A stretch of DNA of 64,000 nt from Vanilla planifolia (taxonomy: Eukaryota; Streptophyta; Magnoliopsida; Asparagales; Orchidaceae): NCBI GenBank assembly GCA_023846275.1, contig CM043872.1, positions 26,340,670 through 26,404,669 on the forward strand, read 5' to 3'. The translations under genes were made by a program, and so were the position numbers. The notes under the pieces were generated by a model, which did no database searches, was not told the origin of the DNA, and saw nothing but the letters and a program-made list of their open reading frames with translations. Below are positions 1 through 11,831 of this stretch, one piece after another (within the stretch, counting starts at the first letter, position 1; each line of letters opens with the position of its first letter).

Positions 1-205
1 CCGTATCCACGTATCCACGCGGTTTCCCCTTATGAATGAAGTAGAACGGAGGAATAGAAAATTCCTTTTCCTTTGATCAACCGCCGGCGATGCTCCGGCG
101 ATAACAACGAGAAATACCAGAGGGTTTTGAAGATAAGGGCGAGAGGAAGCAGAAAAGAGTATCCTTTACTTGAAGGGGAGAGACGGAGAGAAGACGGTGA
201 GGAAG
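1..205 (+). promoter_or_regulatory. 5' flank / 5' UTR of the PP1 gene
   Basis: Purine-rich sequence runs into the PP1 start codon, as is common in plant leaders. Two short upstream reading frames are visible (ATG at 32, stop ending at 76; ATG at 90 with a stop four codons later). No TATA box is recognisable in this short stretch, so the promoter probably lies before the window. Confidence 0.4.
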
Positions 206-3200
206 ATGATGATGACTACGAGCTCGATGGGGGCCATGGAGGCCCCCATACTGAACGACATCATAAAGAGGCTGCTCGATGGCGGGAGAGTAGGCGGTGG
301 TCGGCAGGTTCAGCTATCGGAGTTGGAGATCCGGCAGCTCTGCGTCGAGGCCAAGAAAGTCTTCCTTTCACAGCCTAATCTGCTTGAGCTCCATGCCCCC
401 GTTAAGATCTGTGGTCAGTTCGCTCTTCTATCCGTCTACCCTCTAGCTTATGATAGTGGAGTTATTTGATTCTCGTTGCTTTAACTATAGTTTTTTTTTT
501 TTTTTTTTCCTGATGAATGGCTAAGAATGGTTACTTGTATCCTTTTTTCCTGATTGCTTGTAGTGAATGATGACTGTGACGCCAATTAGAATATTAATGT
601 TATTAAGTTGTCGTTTTACTAGCTTCTATACTCCTCTGATGTGTTTCTGCTTAAATTGAGAAACGTCTAACTGTTGGGCAATTTAAAATAATAAAGAACA
701 AATATATTGACAACGTTTTAGATAGTATTGAGTTAGATAATATTGACATCATTTTTTCAATATTCGTAAAATAATGCTCAGCCAAACAGGCCTTGAACCA
801 TTTTCTCAGTGATAAGATTCCATACATCAAGTAGCATGAGGCTAGCGTAGTTTTGCTATGAATTATATGCAGCTTGTGATAACAGGATAGGCTTAAGCCT
901 TAAGCTGGAATTTTTGCAATGACATCAATAGATTTATAAATATATCATAAATGATTAAGAATGTCAAGTTTTTGTAAGTGTATCAATCACTATACTGTGC
1001 TTTTTATAATTGATGACTATGGTGTATTTGTGACAAACATTTGTTTTTGGTTGATTTCAAAGTTTAGATTCATCATTTGAGAAGTGCAATTTGGTGAACG
1101 TCTATGAGACCAGATTGCCAAATCCTTGTTTAGTATTCATTTTCTTTTGCTCCCCCAAACAACATGTGTTCACACATTGAAGCCTTTCTATCATGTATCT
1201 AAACTGATTTAGATTGTTATTGGAAATATTTTTTTTTAAGATGAAGAATAAACATAATGAGAATTAATATTTATAGAAAGTTAAAAAATGTAATTTAGTA
1301 TCTACTATATTTCTTTACAAACCCCATCTAGCTAGTGCAAGATTAGTTGCATTTTAACTTCAAAAAGCTTGTTTGGTGTTGTATTACTCTAATTTGTCAT
1401 TATAAATGAATTAGCTTTCAAGGATGCAAGTATTATTTGGGTGTTTGTGCTAACATGTTGGAGTGCTAGCTAAATTTTAGTTGTATTGGACAGATCATAT
1501 ATTTGAGCTTGCCATGGGAGAATTATGAAAATATTTTGCATGGTAAATACTTAAGAAAAAATATCATTTTGGATGAAAGATGCTGTAATTCATAATCTGA
1601 TATAGTCCTTATGAGAAAAGAAAACTTGCACTGTCAATTACAACAACTACAAGGTTGAGAAGATCTCTTTCCATAACTATAAGAGGCTTAATTTTTTTAG
1701 TGCCACTTCCATGCCTAGTTGGGATTATGGTTTCAATGATAGTCCTAGTTCTTCTAGTATATCATTTTCTAGTTTATTTTATTCACTACATATTATGACA
1801 TTGAATATCAAGAGTGCTCCTGAAAAAGACCTTTTGTTTACAAGGGATGGAAACCATGACATGGAATCATACTTAGATGAGATTTTATTGACTAAATAAA
1901 TGAAAAGAAATTTACTTTTAGAAGACCTTTTTATAAAAAATTTATGTCTAGTTTTAGCCTAGTTATAGGCATCTTCATCAAAACTCAATGACTTCCTACC
2001 TCTTTATGTAAAAGAAAATGGCTAATTGATATCTATGCACTATTAGAATTATATGTCCTTTAATAATCGTGCTTGTTTTATTTATCAGCTATTTGTTAAA
2101 ACTTATATGTTTTTTGATAGTTCTACATCTTTTAGTAATCAGTTTTGCTTCTCTCTACTTTTATTAACTAGGGAGTCATCTTTGAAAAACATACACAGAT
2201 TTTCTAAAATTTATAATAGGGAGCAAGGTACAATTACTGTTAAATACAAGCTTTGATACTATTAAATATAGAAATAATTCTCACTTTACCATTAATACAT
2301 AGTGAATATAATAAGTTATATACTTTGATCCCTCATATAAATGGGGGTCATTATTTTTGAATAATACATATAAAATCAAGAAACTCTCTCCAAATGGTAT
2401 TAGAGCAAGGTTTTTCCTTGTTGAATTCATTAGGTCAATCATATTTTTCCTTCCCTTTTATTGGTGTCCTCTCCACACCGTCCCACTTGTGTCGTAAGAT
2501 TAAGCTCCCAAATGGTGAAATGATGTTGGCACATCCTTTTATGTAATCCAACTACCATTCATCACATTTTTACTAGTTTTTGCATTTTAGGTATACATAG
2601 ATTGGAGAGTGAGGCGTCTATATGGTAGTCTTTTCCACCCATCCTCCACATCTTTTGCTGTGTTAACTTTGATCTTTCACCACTTGCTACTTTCATGCTT
2701 CTTGAATCATCTTATATGATAGACTTTTCCATCTTCTTAGAGACATCATTGCTACTCATACATTTGCTGACAAATCAAATTTCTCTTATTTGGTACAACC
2801 ATAAATGTTCTTGGAACCAAATATCCCTTATGGTGAAGGTCTTTTCAATTTATTTTGGTTTTGCATGGAAAACTTTGGCATTTGGATACTTCCCTTTTGG
2901 AAACCAATGATGCCTTTAAATACATTGCCTGGTAATCATCAAACTATGCTGGTTTTACAAGGCTTCTCAACACTTTTTAGCCTTTTGTTGTTTATATTGT
3001 CATGTTTCATGAGATGGCCAAAACAATCTAAGAATTATACCATTCGATTTACTTCTAGGAAAATAGTTTTATTCATAAAACTTTTCACAGTAAACAGGAC
3101 AGACTTATCAAGTGACAGCATTTCGCTCAACTTTGTTGTTTGTCAGCATCAAAATCAAGGATTTTTTGTGGTTGAATTCTTTTGTCCCTCTGTTAATCTC

Positions 3201-6200
3201 TACAACAAGAACAATCTAAGCTCACGGTACAACTGTACTGTTCCTACCTTTCCACTGTTTTCTCTTACATTATTAATCAGTGAGCTTCAAATTCTTAGTG
3301 TTGACTAAATTGCTGTTTCTATTAGCACTTGATGTGGTCCAATTTTTTGTGGGTGTAGTGGCCACATTGGGGGTCATGGTTTGGTCATCCATCATTTCTA
3401 CTTTGCGCTCATTGTGGAAAATCGCACCATCCTTCTATGCGAACTTGGGTGAAGTTTAGTTATCTTCTATTTGTACAGCATGTTTTTGTTGCAGATTTGG
3501 CTTATACTATTTCTAGCTTCCCCACTAGTTCCATAACAACTCTCAAAAGAACTATGAGCATTTCTCCAAAACCCTCGAGCATCAATTTGTGACTTCCACA
3601 TTGTGTCTTCATCTGAATTTGTTGTTGCCACTTCTTTTAATATGTGCTGGAGTTTAGGTTTTGACGCTGTAATCATATGCTACATAATTGCCATCCTCAG
3701 GCTCTTATTGCTAGTGGTGCATGTTCTTCTATTCTTGTTAGGGATATTATATCACTCTTTTATAACATTGTTCTTCATGATGTACTTTATGTTTTCATTT
3801 TTTTAATCAATTTTCTTTCAATTCATAGCATTACTAAATCACAAACTGCTTAATGAATTTGTTCATTATTTTGTGTTTTTCAGGATTTTAGCAGAAAAAA
3901 GGTGATGTTGAAGTAGAGGGCATTGATCATTTAACCTTTACTCTTCCTTATGCTCTATTGTTCACCTGTTTATTTTTTCTCTGGCATTATTACTTGGGCC
4001 ATGAACCACCATTGCATCTTTAAGACTATGTTGCTATTCCTTAACCGATCACTAAATTTAAATATAATTCTTTTGAGTTAGGCCAGCATCATAGGTTTAC
4101 TTGCTCTCCATTCTCTCTTTGTTGCTGTTTTCCTTTTGAATTTGTTCACTCAAACGTGTAGCAACCTTCTCTATTTCCTAGGATATAGGAATTGTCATTT
4201 TTATTGATGATTATTCTAGAGCCATTTTGTTTTACCTTCTTAAGCCTTCGTTTGAAGCCCCATCTATCTTTTAAAGTTCTTATCATAAAATAATAGTTAA
4301 AATTTCTATTAATATAAAGATTGCTCATATTGAACATTCGCTCAAGGCCATTCAAAACCCATTTTAGTTCTTTTGCACATTCAATAAAATCAGTCATTGG
4401 GCTTCTTTTTTAAATGCATCCCAACAAAATAGAAAGTATTATCATCTCCTTGATGTTGCTTGAACTTATGTTACACATGAATTTGCCTTAGGATTTTTGG
4501 GAGATTTGACACCTTTTTATATAAGCATTTGCTCCACTCCCTCTTATTCCTAAACTTTTGGGTTCATCTATTCTGTCCATTATTTTTTTTTCCCTTGATA
4601 AGCTTTCCTTGAGCTACATATTACATCTCACTGTTCATGAAACTTCTCCTTGCATCTCTATTGTATCCTCACAATAACAATTGCTTTTGTTATTGTATCC
4701 CCATTATCCTACTATACCTTTACGTGTCCTACTACCTTTACAAGTATATAGTTGCTGACCTTGTCCTCTTACTTTTATACCAAATTCCGCCATGCTGACT
4801 CATCTAAGCTTCCTTCACATGATGTCTAGATCTTCATGTTCTCCTAATCTTTCTAAAATGGCGCAGATCTACAATTGCTTACCCAATCGAGCCATGCATA
4901 TAATTTGCTTATCTTTTTACTATCAGTGCTTTGTTTGTCCTTGTTACATAATCTTATATGTATAACATACCAAGAATTGCTAAAAGATCTTAAATGCAAA
5001 TAAGCAATGTATACAAAGACATGGCACATGAAATAAGATCGAAGATCATCCAAAAAATTCAAATCGATTTTTAGCTCAGAATAGGCTTTGCTTTAAAGTC
5101 CTTTGTATCAATTTGGCTATGGTTTGGCTCCAATTGAAATACTATGAATTGATTATGAGTCGAGCATTAATTAGTTTTGAAAAAGTTTTACTTGAAATTG
5201 GTTTGCTCTACAGTAAAGGGATCACTTTATCATTGTTATGTACATATCACATGGATTTGTCAATTTTGTAAACTTTGTTTGTGATATTCTTCCTATTGGA
5301 AGCAATCAACATGAGATTTATGATGTAAAATAGCATATAAAAAAACCTTTTCTTGCAAAATATCTTGGCCACCCTAAATATTCTTGTAGAATTGAGTTTG
5401 CTTGTTGTAAAAAAAGAATTGTCAGTCTTACAAGAAATATGTCTTAAATTTACTTGAAGAAACTGAAATTCTTGGATGAGACCTTACTAATATTCTATAC
5501 ATGTTAAAGGCATAAAAGATCAAGAGGTGATGTTTGGAGATGTCTCTAGATACAAATGCCTTGTTAAGAACTTATATATCTAGTAGTCATTGGATGAGAT
5601 ATTTCCTTTGTGGTAAGTGTTGCTAGCAAGAATGTGTAAGCTCCCAAGGTTATACTTTTCATGCAGTTTATGGATTGTAAGTATATCAAGAAAGCTCCTA
5701 GAAGAGGCATTTTATCCACAAAGAATAGAAACCATGGTGTGAAATCATACTTAGATGTGACCGATATTGACAAAACAGATAAATAGAAATTTACTTTCAG
5801 ATATTGTATACTTTTTTATGAAAAATATATGATATGAAGAGCAATAAACAAACTGTTTTTGTTTGAAGCAATGCAAAAGCTTAGTATAGTCCTATGAACT
5901 AAACCACTTAATAATGAAGGTAAATACTTTTGAAGAATTTGAGTTTCCTATGCCAAACCTTTTGACATTACTTAGTGACAATCAATATGCACCTGGCATA
6001 TCAAAGTTAAATATTATTTTGTTAAGAATGTTGTATTATTCAAGAAAATAATGACATCTCATGTGTCTTGTTCTAATCTAATAATAGGCAACTTCATCAG
6101 AGCTTTGCCGCTTTCTACCTTTTTCGAGTTTTGTAAAAAAAAACTTAGTTGATATCTATGCACTAGTTTGAGGTTGAGTATTAGAATTAGATATCTCTTT

Positions 6201-8392
6201 AATAATCCAATATCTTCTGTTTATCAGTTATTTCTTAAGACTTATGTCTCTTTAATAGTTTCACATCATTCAAGTGTTAGTTTCACCAGAGTCTTGTCTC
6301 TGAATAATACACAAATTTTCTCTCCACAGCCCATGCATCTCATACTAGTAGATTGAAGGTAAGCCCACGGCCTTTTCTCTATATCCAAGTTCAACCAACA
6401 TTGTGTAACCCCTGTATTCTTCTATATACTCAACATTGATGTTGATTTAATTTAGTTTAAAAATTCTTTTAGTGTTATCTAATTATTTTTTTTTTTTTTC
6501 AGATTTTCATAATTTGAGTATGTTAAACATGATCCACTTGATGTTTTAGTAAAACAAGGAGAGTTATTGTAATTCTCCCATATAAACAGAGAAAGAGTTC
6601 GTGTCCAAAGATACAAGTTTAGAATTAGCTTGCTTGGAAATTAATGTAAAAGTGTTAGCAGATTGAGTACAATGATCTCATAAATTTTATGCAATTAATC
6701 CCATTTTATTTGGATTATGCTTATTTGTACAGTTAAGTACAAGTCATTTTTCAAACATAATAGGTTGAATTCATCACTTGACAACTACGACAACCAAAAT
6801 TAGCTAGTTAAAACCATTTCAAAGAAGATCAACATCTCTCTGCTCTTGCTTGGAATCAAGTTTCTAACTTTACATCTAGATAGTAATTCTTTTCCCTGTT
6901 GTAACTGAAGCATTCAACCATAAGCTTTTGCAGTACTATATTATAACTCCAAAACGATCAATGTGATTAACATGCAAAATGTAATATATCTTACAGATTA
7001 AGCAGGATTAGATAGGTTGCTTAATTTCAGTGCAAGTGAATATTTGATTGCTAGATTATAATTTTTGAAAAACAAATATGATCTATGAGCTCATCACCTT
7101 ATTTATTGTAAAAGTCTAGAATTGGAGGGTTTAGGCCTTGGCTTTTTTTGGGCTCAAGCTCCTGAAGGAAATATAATTGATCTGAAAGCATTGATATGTT
7201 TAGATACCCTTGATGTTCTTGCTCTCTTTCCCATACACCTCAAAAGTACCATCATCCTTTTAGTCACTTCAAGTTTGTTAACATAATGGTGTTGCTTAGG
7301 ATAACTTAGCCTCATGGATTATTAAGCATTTTGAACTCTTCACTCCTCAACATTCTCACAACTAGATATGCTTACAGGTGATATCCATGGACAATATTTG
7401 GATCTTTTAAGGATCTTTGAATGCGGTGGGTTCCCTCCAACTTCCACATACTTATTCCTTGGCGATTACGTTGATCGCGGCAAGCAAAGCCTGGAAACAA
7501 TCTGTCTTCTCCTTGCGTACAAGATCAAGTATCCGAGCAAGATTTTTCTCTTGAGAGGGAACCATGAAGATGCAAAAGTTAACCGGGTTTATGGCTTCTA
7601 CGATGAATGCAAGAGGAGGTTCAACGTTCGTCTGTGGAAGATCTTTACGGACTGCTTCAACTGCTTACCCATTGCTGCGATCATCGACGAAAAGATACTC
7701 TGCATGCATGGTGGCCTCTCTCCAGAGCTCACCAGCTTGGACCAAATAAGGGACATGCAAAGGCCAACAGAGATTCCCGATTTTGGCCTCCTCTGCGATT
7801 TGCTTTGGTCCGATCCCAACCCAGACATCGAGGGTTGGGGCACAAGCGATAGAGGGGTTTCCTGCACCTTTGGCGCTGATAAACTCGTAGAATTCCTGGA
7901 GAAGAATGACCTTGATCTCATATGCCGTGCTCATCAGGTTCTTTTTGGTTCTTTCTTGCTTCAAATCTATCTGGATACTGTGCCCTTTAACTCATGGGAT
8001 GACTGGTAAGCAAAAGAAGCTCATCTTTGCTTCTCTTTCAGGTGGTTGAGGATGGGTATGAGTTCTTTGCAAAGAGGAGATTAGTGACAATATTTTCAGC
8101 TCCCAACTACTGTGGAGAATTTGATAATGCGGGGGCTTTGTTGAGCATAGATGAGTCCTTAATGTGCTCCTTCCAAATCTTGAAACCTCTTGAGCTGAAG
8201 GGAGAGGCTGGTGCAGCTAAAACTTTGAGACCACTACCCAAGAAGGTATGCAAGACTTCCCATAACATCATCTATTGTTACTTCAAAGTTCTTTTGTTAT
8301 TCATCACTCTCGTTTGTGTTTTCTTTCAGAATTTGCCAAACCTCTTCACTGGGTTGCTGAGAGTTTCCTCAGATGAAAGCAAGGGTTTGTGA
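206..8392 (+). CDS. TOPP: PP1-type serine/threonine protein phosphatase catalytic subunit (TOPP family), 4 exons, 344 aa
   Basis: Exons are 206-413, 7378-7937, 8042-8245 and 8330-8392; introns are GT-AG and phases match. The enzyme removes phosphate from Ser/Thr residues as the catalytic subunit of PP1 holoenzymes in cytosol and nucleus. All PPP signature motifs are present: GDIHG (residues 70-74), GDYVDRG (98-104), RGNHE (129-133), metal-ligand histidines in CMHGG (H180) and RAHQ (H255), then [18 protein letters not shown] is followed by DAK, as I recall for the TOPP4-like clade. The first in-frame ATG is at 206, with a stop upstream at 134-136; three ATGs in tandem (206, 209, 212) make the exact start uncertain. 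Length is slightly above the usual 305-330 aa because of a Met/Thr/Ser N-terminal extension and a C-terminal tail. The oddity is intron 1, 6,964 bp and loaded with a copia relic, although the reading frame is intact. If transcription starts near the window edge, short upstream ORFs (32-76 and an ATG at 90) precede the start. Confidence 0.95.
414..1729. other. 5' part of PP1 intron 1, no recognisable content
   Basis: This is AT-rich intronic sequence from the GTCAGT donor at 414 up to the first copia-derived segment. I see no long reading frame, no structured repeat and no RNA gene here. Confidence 0.5.
1730..2040 (+). pseudogene. Ty1/copia pol 3' end fragment (RNase H region), first copy
   Basis: A reading frame around 1800-1895 gives [20 protein letters not shown], matching the copia RNase H start (pattern YLK-x-PG-x-GLLF...GY-x-DADW). 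Degenerate sequence follows to about 2040, ending like the usual end of pol (compare LVDIYA in the second copy at about 6150). It is collinear with the better second copy at 5690-6175, and both stop right before the same TATTAGAATTA sequence. It has multiple stops and is not functional. Confidence 0.7.
2041..2393 (+). repeat. Copia LTR (5' copy of the intronic element)
   Basis: The boundary is set by the end of a pol fragment at 2040 and by the primer-binding site at 2395. The first ~150 bp (TATTAGAATTA, then TTTAATAAT, TTTATCAG, ACACAGATTTTCT) match 6179-6330. The usual terminal TG appears mutated to TA in both copies. Confidence 0.65.
2395..2406 (+). other. Retrotransposon primer-binding site
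   Basis: TGGTATTAGAGC lies just inside the LTR end, where a copia element carries TGGTATCAGAGC complementary to the initiator methionine tRNA. It fixes the orientation and the LTR boundary. Confidence 0.7.
6179..6480 (+). repeat. Copia LTR (3' copy, diverged or truncated)
   Basis: It begins TATTAGAATTAGATATC directly after the end of pol (LVDIYA) and aligns with the first ~150 bp of the 2041 LTR. Similarity is lost after about 6330, so the 3' end is only approximate. Confidence 0.55.
6481..7377. other. 3' part of PP1 intron 1
   Basis: AT-rich intron sequence without recognisable features, ending at the TTACAG acceptor at 7377 before the GDIHG exon. Confidence 0.5.
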
Positions 8393-9310
8393 GTGAGCAG
8401 AGATTGTCTTTGCTGTATTAATCTGCGACCTGATAAGATTCTTACCCTTCGCAATTGGGTGAAGAAATTGAAAGCTGCATATTAATTTAGTTTGATCTGT
8501 AAAGTAATAGATTTTCTCTTGGTTTTGTTTTTTTGTTTAATCATTTCTTTATTCTGCATGTAGCTCTTCTTTTATTTCTTTTGTCGGATGAGCAACAATT
8601 ATCAATTTATTTTATCTTACTTGCATTGGGTGAACATTAGTATTTTTGTAAGGGAGCAAAAGTAATGTGCATATAATATAAAATGCATATAATTAAAAAG
8701 ATCTGGGTAATGTGTTGATTGTTACACTTGATTGTGCATGTATTACATATCAACTGAGCAAAATCTCTGAAGCATTTTGTAAACGTGATTGCACATGCAT
8801 GAATATTAAACCATTGTGCAAAATTCATATATTCTTAAAAATTTGCAGCAAAATGTCATCTTATTTTAATTATTCATGCGCATCACTAATGCTTGATCTA
8901 ATAATTAAAGTTATTTAATATTCTTATATGACAATACACTAAAAATCATACATTATACTGAAATATATATACTCATGAACATAAGTACATATACATTGTT
9001 AAAAGTTCAAAATGTTACTATGTATGTAATATAAAAAAATGTGCATGTTTCACTTAAAAAATAAGATAAAAATGTTAAGTATAAATTTATTTTTTGTTTT
9101 TTGTATTATTTTACACTTTTCATTTGAAAAAGTTCATTTCAAATTAAATTATGTTTGAAAATAACATTTTTCGTTTGGATCCACTGTTACACCATTACAC
9201 GTATGTTTTGCATCTTCGAACATTCACATATCAGAACAAAATGTCACATAAAGGTTAGTTTCTTGAAGATAAACTTCACCTGCACATGACAGCTGTGAAA
9301 TGAACTCCAA
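8393..9310. other. 3' flank of the PP1 gene
   Basis: AT-rich sequence holding the presumed 3' UTR of the phosphatase, then simple intergenic DNA. I see no clear gene or repeat. The short open frames here have non-coding composition. Confidence 0.45.
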
Positions 9311-9340
9311 ATGGAGCTGAGTGCAATTTACTTTTGTCAG

Positions 9341-9580
9341 CTTACAATGTCGTGGAAATTGGCATCTCTGATGCCATCAAGCACTCAAAAAGCGTTTCTT
9401 CGCCTGAAGCAGACAAGTCTTTATGCCAGGTTAGTTATTTGGTTTGGCAACCGTACCATAAATACCATAATACTGCTTCTGCAAGCAAAACAAATGGAAA
9501 AAGAAGAGTTGCTCTTCCAGCAAGTGGATGAGGGATGTTGAAAAAGAGAACCACAGTTTCGAAAGCCAAGCCTGAATGAA
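9341..9580 (+). pseudogene. Unassigned exon-like segment(s) downstream of PP1
   Basis: The block 9341-9429 is framed by a good acceptor (CTTTTGTCAG, ends 9340) and a strong donor (CAG/GTTAGT at 9430). One frame reads as a polar peptide (YNVVEIGISDAIKHSKS... ending KSLCQ). Downstream, a frame starting near 9486 reads WMRDVEKENHSFESQA and then a stop. Composition is more GC-rich than the surroundings. Frame 1 of the first block is also open, so the true phase is uncertain. I do not recognise the protein. It may be the last exons of a gene whose 5' part is lost, or a non-coding transcript. I see no convincing start codon. Confidence 0.3.
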
Positions 9581-9819
9581 GCATCTCTGAGGTAAGCTAA
9601 TTTGATTGTTAGTAAAGAGGGGAAGGCTGCCAAGGGATGTACAAAGCTGGAATGGTAAAGTTTGTAACCAATTGAAACTTTTTCTTTTCTGCTTTATGTT
9701 TCATAAGTTGCCGTAGCACAGTTTAAATTTCATCTTTAAGCATCCAATGGAAGCTTTATGTTGGATGTGCATCTCATAAGTTCTTATGATACAGCAGCAC
9801 TTCTGTGCTGTATTTGGTA

Positions 9820-10107
9820 ATCTAAAACCTTAAAGTAATTCGAGTTCGATGTGTTTTTTACGTTTCATGAAGATATATTAATGGAATTGGAACTCATCAC
9901 ACAATTGTAAAAAATATGAAGCAAATGAGATTACTAAAATGTTTGCACGATGCTAATATATGGTATGTGTATTTAAAACCTTAACCTAATTCAAGTTCAA
10001 TGTGTTTTTTTATTTTAATGAAGACATATTAATGAAATTGGAACTCATCACACAATTGTAATAAACAATAATCAAATGAGATAATGTTAAAATGCTTACA
10101 TGATTCT
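9820..10107. repeat. Two tandem copies of a ~135-bp unit
   Basis: Copy 1 (about 9820-9955) and copy 2 (about 9971-10107) share TAAAACCTTAA, a GTTCAATGTGTTTTTT-like stretch, ATGAAGA-ATATTAATG, and the identical GGAACTCATCACACAATTGT. Differences are scattered substitutions, so the duplication is old. Confidence 0.75.
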
Positions 10108-10879
10108 GCCAAGACATGACCTAAATCTACAAGAAAAGGAGGAATCCACAACTCATTGTTAAGATCAAGCAATCAAGAGTAAAGATTCTATACTAAATAT
10201 TGAAATAAGATATATTTTGCTAAATATAAAAAATCTCACATCCAAAACAAACTCAACTCACTAAGCTATAATCCTATATTTTTTCCTCGCATTTAATCTC
10301 TCAAGAACTACAATCAAGAAAGTGGAAGCCAAGAAAATGAATCACTGCCAGCCAAGGAACAATTTCAAATAAGCAAAATTTTCAATTTTTTGGGTTTTAG
10401 GTCCCCAGAGGTTCCTTATCTCCTTCTTAGTGTTCATTCCAATTTTTATTTAATTTGTTAAATTTGATTAATTAAATTTGTGGATTAATTTTCTAGTTAA
10501 TTTATTTACAGATCAATAATTCATATAACAAAATCATGATGTTCTACATACTATTTTGAAGATATCGACTTTTAATTGTTCAACCAAAATTAATTATATT
10601 TCATTTAATGAACCAAACTTTTTGATATCTTCCTTTTAACTTTAGAATTCAAAAGAATGTTTAACAAATCTTTATCTATATCTAACATTTTTTATCCTAC
10701 AAAGATAGTAGATATCAATAATTGAATTATCAAAATCTTCTCCTAAATTAGATCCCCAAGGGGTATCATTAGGTTTAAACTCTAATCATGTCTAAGCACA
10801 ACTTGTACTTGTGTGTTATGTGCATTTTTTAAAATTAAAATGTTGCTATGTTTAATCTTTTAATAATGAGATACTTGAC
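10108..10879. other. AT-rich intergenic sequence
   Basis: No reading frame, structured repeat or RNA gene is visible here. Confidence 0.4.
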
Positions 10880-11118
10880 ATCAATGTGTTCCAATAATTA
10901 AAAGTTAGACATATTGGAGTATATAATTGAAAGAGCTCTTTTAGAAGAAATATAATAGTAAATAATTAATTATGAATTTTTAAATAAATATGTAAATATT
11001 ATTTTATAAAATATAGAGGAAAAATCAATAATTTTTCAAGAATTATTTTATTACCTTGATTAAGATAATTATTAATAAAACTTTAACTTGGGTGAGGTGG
11101 TAAGGGAATTAAAGAGAG

Positions 11119-11136
11119 AAATAAATAAATAAATAA
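11119..11136. repeat. (AAAT)n microsatellite
   Basis: About four to five perfect AAAT units within a purine-rich stretch. Confidence 0.8.
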
Positions 11137-11790
11137 GAGAAGAAGAGAGGAGGAAAAAGGAAGAGAGCTGAGTTATCAATTGTAAAGGAAGAGTAGGAAA
11201 GCAAGAAAAGATTATTGCAAGAGGAAATTAAGGAGTATAGGGAAAGCAAGAAAGAGTTTGGTTGCATTATAGTTGAAGAAAATTAAGAAAAAACTATCAT
11301 AGAGAGAGAAAAAATAGAGAATAAGCTAACCAAAGAAGGGTAAGAAAAAATTAAATTTGTTGAATATTCAATTTGTTTATATATGAGAGTTTTAATTATT
11401 ATTCATAAAAAGAATATTATTTTATTTTGAAAAAGTTTTGAATGGATAAGGATGAAAGCTATAATAACTCACTTAATTCTAATGTTTTTTCAATGCATAT
11501 CTTATATATTAGATATAGAAATTACAAATATGAAATCCAAAAATATGTAGACTTGTATATCAAAAAACATGTTAGAATACTAGTATTTAGATTTCATATT
11601 TGAGTATAGTATTGTGAATATCTTGTTGTGAGGAATCTATTAATATGTAATTTGTAATTTTCACACAATGAATTAAATATTTTATGAATTTATAAAATAA
11701 AATATTAAGAAAAAGTGTTATTTTAATTTTATTATTTAATAATATGATAAGCCTCTCTCCTTTGCCCAATGACTTTTGTTCAAAAACTTT

Positions 11791-11831
11791 AAGAGAGAGA
11801 GAGAGTAAAGTGAAAGAGAGAGAGAGAGAAG
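11791..11831. repeat. (GA)n microsatellite, interrupted
   Basis: Two GA runs are separated by TAAAGTGAAA and lie in a purine-rich tract that extends to about 11930. The open frames here on either strand are low-complexity artefacts of the repeat. Confidence 0.85.

Larger units (their letters stand above)
2041..6480 (+). mobile_element. Degenerate near-full-length Ty1/copia retrotransposon inside PP1 intron 1
   Basis: The order of parts is that of a plus-strand copia element: LTR 2041 to about 2393; primer-binding site at 2395-2406 (TGGTATTAGAGC, one change from the initiator-Met tRNA-type TGGTATCAGAGC); gag zinc-knuckle-like [11 protein letters not shown] at about 3403; integrase core FIDDYSRA followed by FYLLK near 4190-4240; reverse transcriptase C-terminal and RNase H pieces at 5370-6165 ([31 protein letters not shown]); then a second LTR-like start at 6179. 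Many stops and frameshifts show it is dead. It lies in the same orientation as the phosphatase gene. The 3' limit is vague because LTR similarity fades after about 6330. Confidence 0.85.

Noticed and set aside
2695..3308. Hydrophobic plus-strand frames in PP1 intron 1
   Set aside because: They lie in the gag part of the copia relic, and the zinc knuckle is in another frame; random open frames in T-rich DNA.
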